Positions 34,647 through 44,525 of a stretch of 64,000 bases of DNA are shown one piece after another. Positions within the stretch are counted from its first letter, which is position 1, and each line of letters begins with the position of its first letter. The translations under genes and the position numbers were made by a program. The DNA is from Flavobacterium cheongpyeongense (GTDB lineage: Bacteria; Bacteroidota; Bacteroidia; Flavobacteriales; Flavobacteriaceae), in contig NZ_QJHK01000006.1 in NCBI RefSeq assembly GCF_003202435.1, positions 124,001-188,000 on the forward strand. Reading direction: 5' to 3'. The notes beneath the pieces were generated by a model that had not been told where the DNA came from, did not search any database, and saw only the letters and a list, made by a program, of their open reading frames with translations.

Positions 34647-34723
34647 TAGCCCAGACAGAAACGGCATCCTTTGACTGCTTTCTTTAAGCAGGCAAAGATA
34701 TAGTGGATGGCTGGATTAGCTCC
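34647..34723 (-). repeat. Dispersed palindromic repeat, copy 4 (inverted)
   Basis: Read on the minus strand it begins GGAGCTAATCCAGC and ends TGTCTGGGCTA, as in copies 1-3, with inner complementary arms (CTTTGCCTGC against GCAGTCAAAG). It lies between the convergent regulator and SusD genes. Confidence 0.7.
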
Positions 34724-34732
34724 TGAAAAAAC

Positions 34733-34772
34733 AAAAACCTTAGCAGAAATTCGTTTACTGCCAAGGTTTTTT
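34733..34772. terminator. Bidirectional terminator between regulator and SusD operon
   Basis: AAAAACCTTAGCAG ... CTGCCAAGGTTTTTTT: 12-14 bp stem with one bulge, A run on one side and T run on the other, so it serves both convergent transcripts. Confidence 0.85.
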
Positions 34773-34812
34773 TATTGTAAATAGTTAGGAATTTTGTTTC
34801 GTTTATGAGGTA

Positions 34813-36555
34813 TTACCAGATAAATGGCAAATACCAGTTATTGACATTCATTAATTTAGAACGTACTTCATCAGCATTTGCGTTTCCTTCTTTGCTCAGT
34901 TTTTCATAAACTTTATCAGCTAAGAAAGACGGGTCATTTCTACGTAAAGAAATACGTACGAGATCCTCCCAGCGATTTCCTTCGTAGGCTAATTCTAGAG
35001 CTGCTTCATCAATGATATTATTTTCAATAGAAGTCAGACTATCTCCAACAACTGCAGCCCTTTGAAGTCTTGCACGGCCACGAATACCACCCCCGCGATG
35101 CCAGATTGCTCTAAACGAAGGGAAATCGCCCATACGTGCATCAAAATCATAAGGGAAAGCTTTTTTGGTTTGCATGATATCTGTTGCATTTCCTGTAGTT
35201 GTATTATATCCTGCAGGAGTATAGGCATCTCTTATTCCAAAATTTAAAAGGGCATCAGCAATTTTATGCTGATTGTCTCTGTTGGCTGCTTCGGCATAAC
35301 GCAAATGCAATTTGGCTGCACGATATAAGAACCAATCTCCATCTGTTTTAAAGGTATTGGCAGCAGCTTCGTATTTGTAAATATATTTCATGATGACAGG
35401 ATCTCCGCCTATCTCTTTGTAAGTAAATTTTTGCCCACGCGCATCATAAGGAAAACCGTTACTTTGTGTGTTGCTTTTCCAAAGATCAATTGCACGTTTG
35501 GATGGTTTTGCTAAATATTTTCCGCCTGTTTTTGAAAAAATTTCAATAAATGGATTTTTTGGGGCAAAATCGCTGTCAAAAGGTAATGACCAAATCCATT
35601 CGGTGTTCCATAATACATCTCTGTCCCTTCCAAAAATAGATCTCCAGCCTTGTGTATTGTTATCTACCAATGTTGTAGCATCCTGTTCGTAAAATCTCAA
35701 ATACCCAACTGCTAAGTCATTATTTGTAACGACTTCAGCAAATTTTACTCTGTACATATCAACATCGTTTCTTGGTGTACCTGTTTCCATTACGTTTTTA
35801 TAATGCATGGCCGCCTGCAGGAAATTCCCTTTCCAAAGTTGTAAGTCGCCCAACAAACATTCTTTATTGATAAAAAACTTCTCTGTATTGTAGCCGTCAA
35901 CTGTTACTAATAAGCTGCTGCCGGATTCGTATATTTTTTTATACTTCAGTCCTTCAGTAAATTTCACCAGTTCATCCAGAAGCTGATTAAAAGAAAGTCT
36001 CGGAAATTTATTAATATTTTTAACATCGTCAATGTTAGCCAAAGGTTCCGTGATGTAGGGTACGGTACCATATTGAATTCCTAATTGTAAATAAATCCAG
36101 GTACGGATACACGCAACATCTGCATAACGCTGTTCGTATTGCGATTGCGTAAATTTCTTTTCGGCAACCATAATATCGAAATTTTTAAGGGCATCGTTAC
36201 AGTTTTGAATCACGAGATAGAAATCTTTTGGATTCACGTATGGATTTCCTGCCGAAATATTTTGTTCTGAAAGTTCTTTTAAATAAGGATCAGAATTGCT
36301 GGTTGTTGTCATCAGGTCTGCACGCATTTCATTAAGTATAACGTACTTTTTTGCAAGTCCCATAAATTTCCCATAAATCCCTATAACAGCAGCATCGGCA
36401 TCATATACGTTGCGGTACATTTGTTCTTCAGCTACTTTGTCCTGAGGTTCTACATCCAGATATTGTTCACAAGCGCCTAAGCTAAGTAACAGCACTGACG
36501 CCCATAACATGGCTTTGGTAGCTCTCTTTGTCTTTGTTTTTATTGTTGTTGTCAT
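34813..36555 (-). CDS. SusD/RagB-family outer-membrane nutrient-binding lipoprotein
   Basis: 580 residues. Lipobox SLGAC, then CEQYLDVEPQDKV, the standard SusD opening. TPR-like helices follow (YADVACIRTWIYLQLGIQYG) and the C-terminal ELAYEGNRWEDLVRI motif. SusD proteins cap a SusC barrel and bind the nutrient. It lies 30 bp after its SusC partner and is the last gene of the seven-gene operon. Confidence 0.95.
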   Translation of the reverse strand: MTTTIKTKTKRATKAMLWASVLLLSLGACEQYLDVEPQDKVAEEQMYRNVYDADAAVIGIYGKFMGLAKKYVILNEMRADLMTTTSNSDPYLKELSEQNISAGNPYVNPKDFYLVIQNCNDALKNFDIMVAEKKFTQSQYEQRYADVACIRTWIYLQLGIQYGTVPYITEPLANIDDVKNINKFPRLSFNQLLDELVKFTEGLKYKKIYESGSSLLVTVDGYNTEKFFINKECLLGDLQLWKGNFLQAAMHYKNVMETGTPRNDVDMYRVKFAEVVTNNDLAVGYLRFYEQDATTLVDNNTQGWRSIFGRDRDVLWNTEWIWSLPFDSDFAPKNPFIEIFSKTGGKYLAKPSKRAIDLWKSNTQSNGFPYDARGQKFTYKEIGGDPVIMKYIYKYEAAANTFKTDGDWFLYRAAKLHLRYAEAANRDNQHKIADALLNFGIRDAYTPAGYNTTTGNATDIMQTKKAFPYDFDARMGDFPSFRAIWHRGGGIRGRARLQRAAVVGDSLTSIENNIIDEAALELAYEGNRWEDLVRISLRRNDPSFLADKVYEKLSKEGNANADEVRSKLMNVNNWYLPFIW

Positions 36556-36585
36556 TGGTCTGTTCTGTATATTGTAATAATAATT

Positions 36586-39500
36586 TTAAAGCCCTAAGCG
36601 TAATCCAAGCTGATAGTTTGTAAACTGAGGAACCAGACCGATATCTGCACCTTGTCCAAAAATAGATGAGGTAGCACTGAATTCAGGATCATATCCAAGA
36701 TATTTGGTGAAAGTAACCAAGTTATTGGCAGTAGCGTACAGTTGAATATATTTTACATATTTACTGTTCATAGGAATATTATATCCTAACACTAACGTTT
36801 TTAATCTCAGGTAAGAACCATCTTCAATCCATCGATCTGAAAATTCAGCGTTGCCCATTGGGTCTCCCCAGACTGCTTTTGGCATATCTGTTTGCTGGCC
36901 TTCGGCTCTCCATCGGTTTGCAACAGCTATACTTTGATTTTCGTAGCCGCTCATTTTTTCAAGATTGTAACGTACTCCATTATAAAGATCATTACCAACA
37001 GAGAAATTAAACAAGGCCTGTAGGCTAAATCGCTTGTATGTAAAATTTGTACTAAAACTTCCTATTACATCCGGATTTGGGTTTCCGATAACCATACGGT
37101 CTTTATCATCGATTACTTTGTCTCCGTTAACATCTGTAAAACGCATGTCTCCGCCACTAAACGGAACTAAACTCCCATTTGTTAAACGTCTAGATAGTCC
37201 GTCAGCATTGGCTTCTGCAGTTGTAGTATATACTCCATTACTATTTAATCCATAAAATAAATTGGCATCTTTGCCTACAGAAGTTAAGTAAGTAGCTCCG
37301 CCAAATTGCGTAAGAATGTCTCCGCTTGGCAAACTTTCTACTTTATTTTTATAATGGCTTAAATTAAGGCCAAAGTCAAAAGTAAAATCTTTAGTATTGA
37401 AAACACGGGCATTCAAAGCAACTTCAGTTCCATAGGTACGCATTGCACCACCGTTGGTAACTACATAGTCGAATCCGCTTTCAGCAGTGATTGTTTCGTA
37501 TGTAATCATATTGGATGTTTTATTAAGATAATAATCCACAGAAAGATTGATACGCTCTTTGAACAAGCCTAAATCCAAGCCTAAATTCTTTTTTAAAACA
37601 GTTTCCCATTGCAAATCAGGGTTTCCGATATTGCCACGAACCAAACCTTGCATTCCCAATAAATTTTGAGAAACATAATACGTTTGAGCCGTATAATTAC
37701 CAATATCATCGTTTCCACTTGTACCTACACCAACTCTAAGTTTAAGGTAATCGATGTCTTTTATATCTTTCATGAAATTTTCTGAAGATACTAGCCAGGC
37801 ACCCGAAATTGAAGTCATCAATGCATATTTACTTTTTCCTGTTGCTGCATCATCTCCAAAACGGCTTGAGCCATCTACAGCATAACTTGCCGTTAGAAAA
37901 TATTTATTACGGAAATTATAGTTTCCATTAGCATACATATTCATCCAGTGAGATTCGCCTAATGCTCCTCCTACCTGACGTAATAAGTTCGAACCGGCTC
38001 CTACACTTGTAAAATCATCCGTAGAAGAATTGTATCCTAAACCTAAATCACTTTCTGTTTTATTACTTTGAGCCCTGAATCCGAAACGAACATCTAAATT
38101 ATGATCATTATTAAAGTTTTTCAAATAACTCGCAAAAGTATCCGTATAAAGTCCGTTATAAATCTGAACTTCACTTCCTGACTGGTTTTTTCCAATAGCA
38201 GTAGGCAAGATAAGATCTGCAACTCCCATATCCGGAAGAAAAAACGATTCTCTTTCTTTATTATAACTCAAACCTACTATAGAAGAAATATTCCATGCTT
38301 TGTTTAAGGCATAGTTGAATTTTAAGTTACCGAAAAAGCGATAGTTATCGTTCTTAGCAAATCCATTTGCAAGGATCGCATTTGGATTACTAACATTAAA
38401 ATAATCTGTATCGGCAAAATTTGGTGAAACTTCTCCGGCATCGCTAACATCGTTGTAAGTTACAAAAGGAGATTTTGTCAATGCTAAATATAATGGGCTT
38501 GTTTTATAAGCTAAACCTTGATTCCACTGATTTTGTTGGTTGTCAATAAAAGAAAGATTAGCATCTACAGTTAATTTTTCTGTTAGTCGTAAAGCAGCAT
38601 TTAAACGAACGCTATAACGCTTTGAATCAGTGCCTTTGATAACTCCTTGGCTGTCTAAGTAACCTACAGACAGACCAAACTTTGCAATATCGTCACCTCC
38701 ACGAACTTTTAGGAAGTAATTTTGATTATAACTGGATTTAAAAACCTGATCCTGCCAATTGGTCTGGTTATGATATTTGTAATATCCCAGAGAACCAACC
38801 TCGTCGTTCATGTAAGGCAAAGCAGCAATCTGGTCCTGAGACAAACCACGACTAGCTTCTAACTGAGAGATATGTGTGCGATAGGCATCAGCACCCATCA
38901 CAGGTAATTCATCCGGAGTTTGATTGAAGCTGCCATACATCGTGAAATCAATTTTAGTTGATAACTCGCTGGCACGGGTAGTGGTAATATTAATCACTCC
39001 ATTGGCACCTTTAGTTCCGTATAATGAAGTACCGTCTTTCATAATCGTTACATCTTCTATATCCTTAACATCAATATTTGTCAATGGAGAAGAGCTGTTG
39101 TTTTGTATGATTCCTGAGCCGTAATCTTCATCATCATAAATCATTCCGTCTACAATAATTAAAGGTTTGTTGCTTCCATATAGAGAATTAAAACCTCTCA
39201 AAGCCAGATAACTTCCGGCATTTGGCGCTCCGGAGCTTCTGATACTGGTTAATCCGGTTGCTCTGCCCTGAAGAAATCCTGCTACTGATTCTGTTACAGA
39301 ACTGGACCATTGGTTTTTTTCGAAGTCAATAACACTAGAAGCATGGGTATTGTTATACTGCATAACATTTCCGGATGGCAAATTAGCTATTTGATAGGTG
39401 GCAGAGTAGTTGGTCTCATGTAAGAATATTTCTAAACCTGTTTTTCTGTTTTTAATGGCATACACTTTCGTTTGAAAATCCTGACCACTTATGGTAAGAA

Positions 39501-39765
39501 GTGCTTCTAAATTGGGCACTCCAATTTCAAAACTACCATCATCTTCTGTAATGGCTGCCGAGAATCCTTCGACAGTGATGTTGATTCCTGATAGAGGTGC
39601 TTTTGTTTTTGCGCTTTTAACAACACCCTGCACTAAAATTCTCTGTACTTTTTTCTGAGGAGTTGTTGCAGTTGAATCCTGAGCGTCCTGGGCGTATAAT
39701 TGTGCTTCAAGGCTGCCGGCAAAAAAGAGGCTTACAAGGCAGGTTAGTTTTATAATTTTTAACAT
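36586..39765 (-). CDS. SusC/RagA-family TonB-linked outer-membrane protein
   Basis: 1059 residues. Signal peptide, a CarboxypepD_reg-like domain (about 45-125, VQGVVKSAKTKAPLSGINI), a plug with SSGAPNAGSYLALRGFNS, KPLIIVDGM and DVTIMKDGTSLYGTKGANGVI, and a C-terminal 22-strand barrel. It imports the ligand delivered by the SusD next to it with TonB energy. The FAS1 gene upstream ends 2 bp before it, so it is tightly coupled. Confidence 0.96.
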   Translation of the reverse strand: MLKIIKLTCLVSLFFAGSLEAQLYAQDAQDSTATTPQKKVQRILVQGVVKSAKTKAPLSGINITVEGFSAAITEDDGSFEIGVPNLEALLTISGQDFQTKVYAIKNRKTGLEIFLHETNYSATYQIANLPSGNVMQYNNTHASSVIDFEKNQWSSSVTESVAGFLQGRATGLTSIRSSGAPNAGSYLALRGFNSLYGSNKPLIIVDGMIYDDEDYGSGIIQNNSSSPLTNIDVKDIEDVTIMKDGTSLYGTKGANGVINITTTRASELSTKIDFTMYGSFNQTPDELPVMGADAYRTHISQLEASRGLSQDQIAALPYMNDEVGSLGYYKYHNQTNWQDQVFKSSYNQNYFLKVRGGDDIAKFGLSVGYLDSQGVIKGTDSKRYSVRLNAALRLTEKLTVDANLSFIDNQQNQWNQGLAYKTSPLYLALTKSPFVTYNDVSDAGEVSPNFADTDYFNVSNPNAILANGFAKNDNYRFFGNLKFNYALNKAWNISSIVGLSYNKERESFFLPDMGVADLILPTAIGKNQSGSEVQIYNGLYTDTFASYLKNFNNDHNLDVRFGFRAQSNKTESDLGLGYNSSTDDFTSVGAGSNLLRQVGGALGESHWMNMYANGNYNFRNKYFLTASYAVDGSSRFGDDAATGKSKYALMTSISGAWLVSSENFMKDIKDIDYLKLRVGVGTSGNDDIGNYTAQTYYVSQNLLGMQGLVRGNIGNPDLQWETVLKKNLGLDLGLFKERINLSVDYYLNKTSNMITYETITAESGFDYVVTNGGAMRTYGTEVALNARVFNTKDFTFDFGLNLSHYKNKVESLPSGDILTQFGGATYLTSVGKDANLFYGLNSNGVYTTTAEANADGLSRRLTNGSLVPFSGGDMRFTDVNGDKVIDDKDRMVIGNPNPDVIGSFSTNFTYKRFSLQALFNFSVGNDLYNGVRYNLEKMSGYENQSIAVANRWRAEGQQTDMPKAVWGDPMGNAEFSDRWIEDGSYLRLKTLVLGYNIPMNSKYVKYIQLYATANNLVTFTKYLGYDPEFSATSSIFGQGADIGLVPQFTNYQLGLRLGL

Positions 39766-39767
39766 AA

Positions 39768-41249
39768 TTAATTTTTTATTTTAACGACAGGAACGAATTT
39801 CAAATAATCAAGGGTAAGGGCACTGGTTGATTTTGTCCCGCCTATAAGAGAAATCAGGCCACTACTGCCTGCGGTAGTATATTCAAACTCTCCTATTTCG
39901 ACCTCTTCATAATTATTAAGCGGCACTATAACAATTGGAAACGTTTTCGTAATATTGACTAAAGGGAATCCTGTAGCAGCCTGATCTATTTTTCCGCCAA
40001 TAGCTAATTGTTGTTCAAAAAGATTTGCCGTTCTGTCATTTATTGCTCTCCAGTAGATCTTGTATTTGGTACTAAACATATCATTTGCCTGATAAAACAG
40101 GCTGAATTTAGCCAGGTTAGGAAGTTCTACCATAATATCATTGTACAGACCATCTGGGTAGAGTGGGTTAGCGGGGCCTTTTTTATCCCGATAAAGTATC
40201 CTGCTTCGAACTCCATAATATCCTCCATTATTTTTTTCTCCTTGTATTATGGTAGTAACCAAACGTTTTTCCAATTTAACCTCGACTTTTTTCATGATGT
40301 AAATAATTCCGTTACTAAGCACAATTGGCTCACCTACAATCTGGGTTTTATCAACGTCAAATTCAACACCAAATCTCGATGTTAATGCAGCAGGCAGTTC
40401 ATCTTTTGTATAGGCTTTTGGAAAGGCCATGTCCCTTACTGTAAAATATTTCGAGTAAATAGCAGTCGAATCTACTGCAGGATTATTAGATGGTTTAATC
40501 AGATAATCTTTCATTTTGGTTACTTCAGCATCGAAACCATCATTTTCCATTAAGAAAAGTGTGTAGGAATTCTTTTCGTTATTAAGATTATAAACATTTT
40601 TTAAATACGAATTTGATAATGAATCCGCAAGAAATCCCGGAACTGCAGTAGATTTAGCAATAGCATCAGCATTGTAAATACTAAATTCTTTCAGACTTAA
40701 TAAATAATTACTCATTGCCGAAGTACCGGTCTGAGTATTGATATATTCCCAGATATTCAGTTTTGGAGCAAGTGCTTTATTGATGATATGATACACACCA
40801 TTGGCAGTATAATGGTTTGGTGTAGTAATAGTTGCATCGCCTATTAGTGCACTTCCTTCGAATGTCAGGTATTTATCACTTAGCATTTTGATACGTTCTT
40901 CGTTTGTATTTCTGACAGATGAATAAGAAGTTAATGCAATATGGTTTTCAACAAATTTTTTAAGTGCTTCCGGGTTATTTAATATGGTTGTACTAACAGC
41001 TTTCAGTGCCTCGTTTGTAGGTACAAAAACAGTATAGGTTTTAGAGCCGGCCAATATTTTGTCATACCCGGTTTGAGTTAATAATTTACCAAATTCAGTT
41101 GTTTCCGGTGTACTGCTGATAGCTTCATTTAGTGTCTCATTTAGGTTTGCATCACCATTATCCCCTTTGTCATCCCACGGACTGGAACATGAAACCAATC
41201 CGAGTATGAGAATGACAAAAAGAAGTTTTTTATATTTTAATAAAGTCAT
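39768..41249 (-). CDS. Fasciclin (FAS1)-domain lipoprotein, 493 residues
   Basis: Lipobox LVSC (SCSSPWDDKGD) followed by an acidic linker. The first FAS1 domain has the family H-box style motifs (YTVFVPTNEALKAV, FVENHIALTSY, TPNHYTANGVYHIINKAL). A second, more divergent domain and a beta-rich C-terminus with no recognised domain follow. FAS1 domains mediate adhesion or ligand contacts. Together with the SusC/SusD genes it is probably part of a surface nutrient-capture complex (inference). Confidence 0.88.
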   Translation of the reverse strand: MTLLKYKKLLFVILILGLVSCSSPWDDKGDNGDANLNETLNEAISSTPETTEFGKLLTQTGYDKILAGSKTYTVFVPTNEALKAVSTTILNNPEALKKFVENHIALTSYSSVRNTNEERIKMLSDKYLTFEGSALIGDATITTPNHYTANGVYHIINKALAPKLNIWEYINTQTGTSAMSNYLLSLKEFSIYNADAIAKSTAVPGFLADSLSNSYLKNVYNLNNEKNSYTLFLMENDGFDAEVTKMKDYLIKPSNNPAVDSTAIYSKYFTVRDMAFPKAYTKDELPAALTSRFGVEFDVDKTQIVGEPIVLSNGIIYIMKKVEVKLEKRLVTTIIQGEKNNGGYYGVRSRILYRDKKGPANPLYPDGLYNDIMVELPNLAKFSLFYQANDMFSTKYKIYWRAINDRTANLFEQQLAIGGKIDQAATGFPLVNITKTFPIVIVPLNNYEEVEIGEFEYTTAGSSGLISLIGGTKSTSALTLDYLKFVPVVKIKN

Positions 41250-41296
41250 TTTTACTTAATTAAGTTTGAAATTAGATTTTTGGTTTAATTCTGGAA

Positions 41297-42997
41297 TTAT
41301 GGAGTTGGAGGAGTGTAAAAACCATCTCCGCCTGAATCAAATTGTGGGTATAACTGATCCATATCTATAGGACGAAACTCGGCCACATCAAACCATGCCT
41401 GGGCAGAGAATGACGATTGGGATTGTAAGGTGAGTTTATGTCTTCCTGTAGTGATAATATCTACTGTGCCCACTAATCTGCAATTCATTTTGGTAGTATG
41501 AGGGTAAACATGACGTTTGTAGCCTTGCGACTCTAATACTCTTGCTTCTATACTGCTGAATTTGTTCCCGTTTTCGAGCATATTGATTTGTCTTGACATT
41601 TCTACTCCGTCGACAAACACTTTTACAAGTCCTACTTTTGTATCTTGTCCTCTGTAGGAAATCCATAATTTGTATTTTCCTTTTATAATGACCGGTGTGG
41701 TAAAAGTGATATTTTGACAATTTCCATCTCTGAAACGGTTTATTTCAAGACAATCACCGTGCCATCCAAAACCTACCGTTCCTCCTCTGGCAGCATCTTT
41801 AAAGTAAGTAATAGGATCATTATGATCCCAGGTAACATCTTTAAATAAAGTTTTTGCTAAGGATGTTTTAGGGGCTGCTCCGGGTATTCTGAAAACAGAG
41901 GTTAACTGTCTAAATTCATTTTGATCACAAAAATCAAAATAAACAGGTGACGGTAAGCGTTTTTTGATCGCAAAATTAGCTCCTACAAAATGCAATACAC
42001 CGTTTGTAGCTGTAACATCACTTTTTTCTCTGGTAATAGCTACTCCCTTTTCTAATACACCATTAAAAACCTCTTCGTTTAATAAGATTACATCCTTATC
42101 AAGTTTTGCACTTATAACTTCAAGGGGAGCTTTGGTTTCCAGGGCAGGTGTTATTGCTAAATCTGCTAAATATTGTAATTTTGGTAAAATACGATAGCTC
42201 ACAAATAAGTTTAGACTGTCTTTTGGATTTAAGGGCTCGTGCAAATGGCTATACTTTGTTTTCAATTCTTCAATATTGTTGATACCTGCTGTTTTGAAAG
42301 CTTCATTAGTCTGAGCCAAAACGGTCAGATAACTATCTATATCATTTTTTGTATAATCAATAGGTTTATTGAGTACATCATACCATCCTGTAATTTTTAG
42401 CGCCTCTGTAAACAAAGAAAGACTTTGATCTTGTTCAATAGTCTGTGCCAGTGTTTTATCAGCCACACGAAGTACTTTATCGATCACATGAATTACCCCG
42501 TTTCCTACTGGAACATTAGATTTAAGGATACTGGCTGTTTTATTAACAGTTGTACTGGATTCACCATTTTTATTTGTAGCACCGGTTACTAAAAACTGGC
42601 CGTATAAACTTGGTGTGGCTATTTTCCCATCAGTAAAAGATGTTGTATTTATTTTTTGGTTTAAGATGTGAAGCTTTACAACATTCTGTAAATCTGCCAA
42701 CGGGACTTCTTTTAATGAATTGGCACCTACATCTTTTAAATACGCTTTCATCGCATCATTGGTAGGAAGAAATAAGGTGTAAGTTCCATAGGTATTCATA
42801 AATGGAGCATAATTTGTAATCTCCAGAGCTTCTAAAAACATAGAATAATCAGGAGTATCTCTTAAATAATCAGTAATGTTAAGAGTTTCGTCTGTACTTT
42901 CCTTAATTTTTTGCTCAGTGCAGTTTTGAAACACTAATGCAATCAAAAACACTAAAGTAAATCTCAAGAGGTCGGGTAATCTTAATAGTCTTTTCAT
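41297..42997 (-). CDS. Fasciclin (FAS1)-domain lipoprotein, 566 residues
   Basis: Lipobox FQNC. Two FAS1 domains: YTLFLPTNDAMKAYL ... KLHILNQKI ... GNGVIHVIDKVL, then a second ending TATNGVLHFVGANF. The last ~200 residues form a beta-rich module (YKLWISYRGQD, VKVFVDGVEM, HKLTLQSQSSF) that resembles a carbohydrate- or ligand-binding jelly roll. Ends PPTP. It lies between the second SusD and the 493-residue FAS1 protein. Confidence 0.87.
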   Translation of the reverse strand: MKRLLRLPDLLRFTLVFLIALVFQNCTEQKIKESTDETLNITDYLRDTPDYSMFLEALEITNYAPFMNTYGTYTLFLPTNDAMKAYLKDVGANSLKEVPLADLQNVVKLHILNQKINTTSFTDGKIATPSLYGQFLVTGATNKNGESSTTVNKTASILKSNVPVGNGVIHVIDKVLRVADKTLAQTIEQDQSLSLFTEALKITGWYDVLNKPIDYTKNDIDSYLTVLAQTNEAFKTAGINNIEELKTKYSHLHEPLNPKDSLNLFVSYRILPKLQYLADLAITPALETKAPLEVISAKLDKDVILLNEEVFNGVLEKGVAITREKSDVTATNGVLHFVGANFAIKKRLPSPVYFDFCDQNEFRQLTSVFRIPGAAPKTSLAKTLFKDVTWDHNDPITYFKDAARGGTVGFGWHGDCLEINRFRDGNCQNITFTTPVIIKGKYKLWISYRGQDTKVGLVKVFVDGVEMSRQINMLENGNKFSSIEARVLESQGYKRHVYPHTTKMNCRLVGTVDIITTGRHKLTLQSQSSFSAQAWFDVAEFRPIDMDQLYPQFDSGGDGFYTPPTP

Positions 42998-43009
42998 GTC
43001 TTGTTTTTT

Positions 43010-44509
43010 TTATTTGTAGAATGGATTTTGTACAAGTTTTTTATTGGTATAAAGCTCGTAAGTATTAATAGGTAAATAATGGCTATTTGAGTCTTTTAAT
43101 TTTGCGACAATGGACTGCTGTTGTTCAGGAGGTGCGCTTAAAAGAGCAGCATCAATTAAAATATCTAATCGTGCGTAATTGTTTCTTCTGGCATTACGAA
43201 GCATATCGAACCAGCGTTTGCCTTCAAATGCTAGTTCACGTGAACGCTCTGCTAATATATAATCTATAACTTCTTTTTTGTTATCATTACCAATAGACTC
43301 AGCAGTCAGTTCGATTGCATTATGTTGCAATCTGACATAATCTATAATTGCGACTGCTTCTGTTCCTCTGTTTAGTTCAGCAAGTGCTTCAGCCTGAAGC
43401 AGTAACACATCGGCATAGCGATATACAAACCAATGGGTATCTGCTTCCTGAAAATCTTTTCGGGTGTCGTTATCTAAACCTATATATTTATAAATTTCAT
43501 TCGTTCCGGCTACCAAGGCAGTACGATCACCGCGAATATCTTTATTGGCAGGATTTTGAAAGTCAACCCCAAATACATCATCTAAAACTGTAGCTGAGGC
43601 CAAAAACTCTTGTCTAAAAGTTAATATATTATAAAATGGGCCTAAATTTGTTTTAGTATATTGAAATTCAAAAATACTTTCAATTGAGTTTCCTTTCGCA
43701 AAAACGGTATTAAACCAGCTGTTTTTTGAAGCTTTGATTAAACCAAATTTTCCGGATTTCACTATTTTGTCAGCTGCATCATAAGCTTCCTGAAAATTAT
43801 CATTCCACAGATAAACATCTGCCAGCATTGCATTAATACTATAAACTGTAATACGTCCTTTATCAGAAGCAATGTCGCCATAACTTTCAACAGCGTACCC
43901 TTCTGCTAATTTTAGATCTTTGATAACCTGTTCAAATACATCTTTTTGAGGAGTAACTGGCAATTGAAAATTGTCTTCATCAGTAAGTGTTGCTGTTAAT
44001 TTTAAAGGCACATCTTTAAAAGTACGAGCCAATGTAAAATACAAATAGGCTCTTATTGCCAAAGCTTCAGAAAGAAAATGATTTAACTGGACCTGTGTTA
44101 AAGTTGGATCTTTTTCTCTGACAGCAGGTGCAAGATCAATTATGGTATTACAATAATTAATGGTTCTGTAGAAGATAGCCCAATTAGTCAAATCATTTGA
44201 AGCCATAATATTAGAATTCATAATGTCTCTTTCGTCTTCGGTAACATTAGGCCCCGGGGCAATCATGTCGCCTCTTAATTCACCGTGCATAAATAAATAT
44301 TGAGACATTGGCAAATCACGTACTCCAGGAGGTGAACTTAACAAAGAAGAATACATACCGATAACAGCGGCCTGAATGTCTTCTTTGGTTTTCCAAAACT
44401 CTTCACGGATAATTCCGTCCTGCGGACGTAAATCTAAGTAATCATCACATGATGTTACAGAGATAAACAGGGTAAAGATGGCTAGAATTGTTTTTATTTT
44501 AGTTTGCAT
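43010..44509 (-). CDS. SusD/RagB-family lipoprotein, second copy
   Basis: 499 residues. Lipobox VTSC then CDDYLDLRPQDGI, the normal SusD opening. EALAIRAYLYFTLARTF (TPR-like) and ILAERSRELAFEGKRWFDMLR follow. It differs in sequence from the SusD at 34813, so the two pairs probably bind different parts of a ligand or different ligands. 16 bp after its SusC partner. Confidence 0.95.
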   Translation of the reverse strand: MQTKIKTILAIFTLFISVTSCDDYLDLRPQDGIIREEFWKTKEDIQAAVIGMYSSLLSSPPGVRDLPMSQYLFMHGELRGDMIAPGPNVTEDERDIMNSNIMASNDLTNWAIFYRTINYCNTIIDLAPAVREKDPTLTQVQLNHFLSEALAIRAYLYFTLARTFKDVPLKLTATLTDEDNFQLPVTPQKDVFEQVIKDLKLAEGYAVESYGDIASDKGRITVYSINAMLADVYLWNDNFQEAYDAADKIVKSGKFGLIKASKNSWFNTVFAKGNSIESIFEFQYTKTNLGPFYNILTFRQEFLASATVLDDVFGVDFQNPANKDIRGDRTALVAGTNEIYKYIGLDNDTRKDFQEADTHWFVYRYADVLLLQAEALAELNRGTEAVAIIDYVRLQHNAIELTAESIGNDNKKEVIDYILAERSRELAFEGKRWFDMLRNARRNNYARLDILIDAALLSAPPEQQQSIVAKLKDSNSHYLPINTYELYTNKKLVQNPFYK

Positions 44510-44525
44510 AATTCAAATTTTAGTA

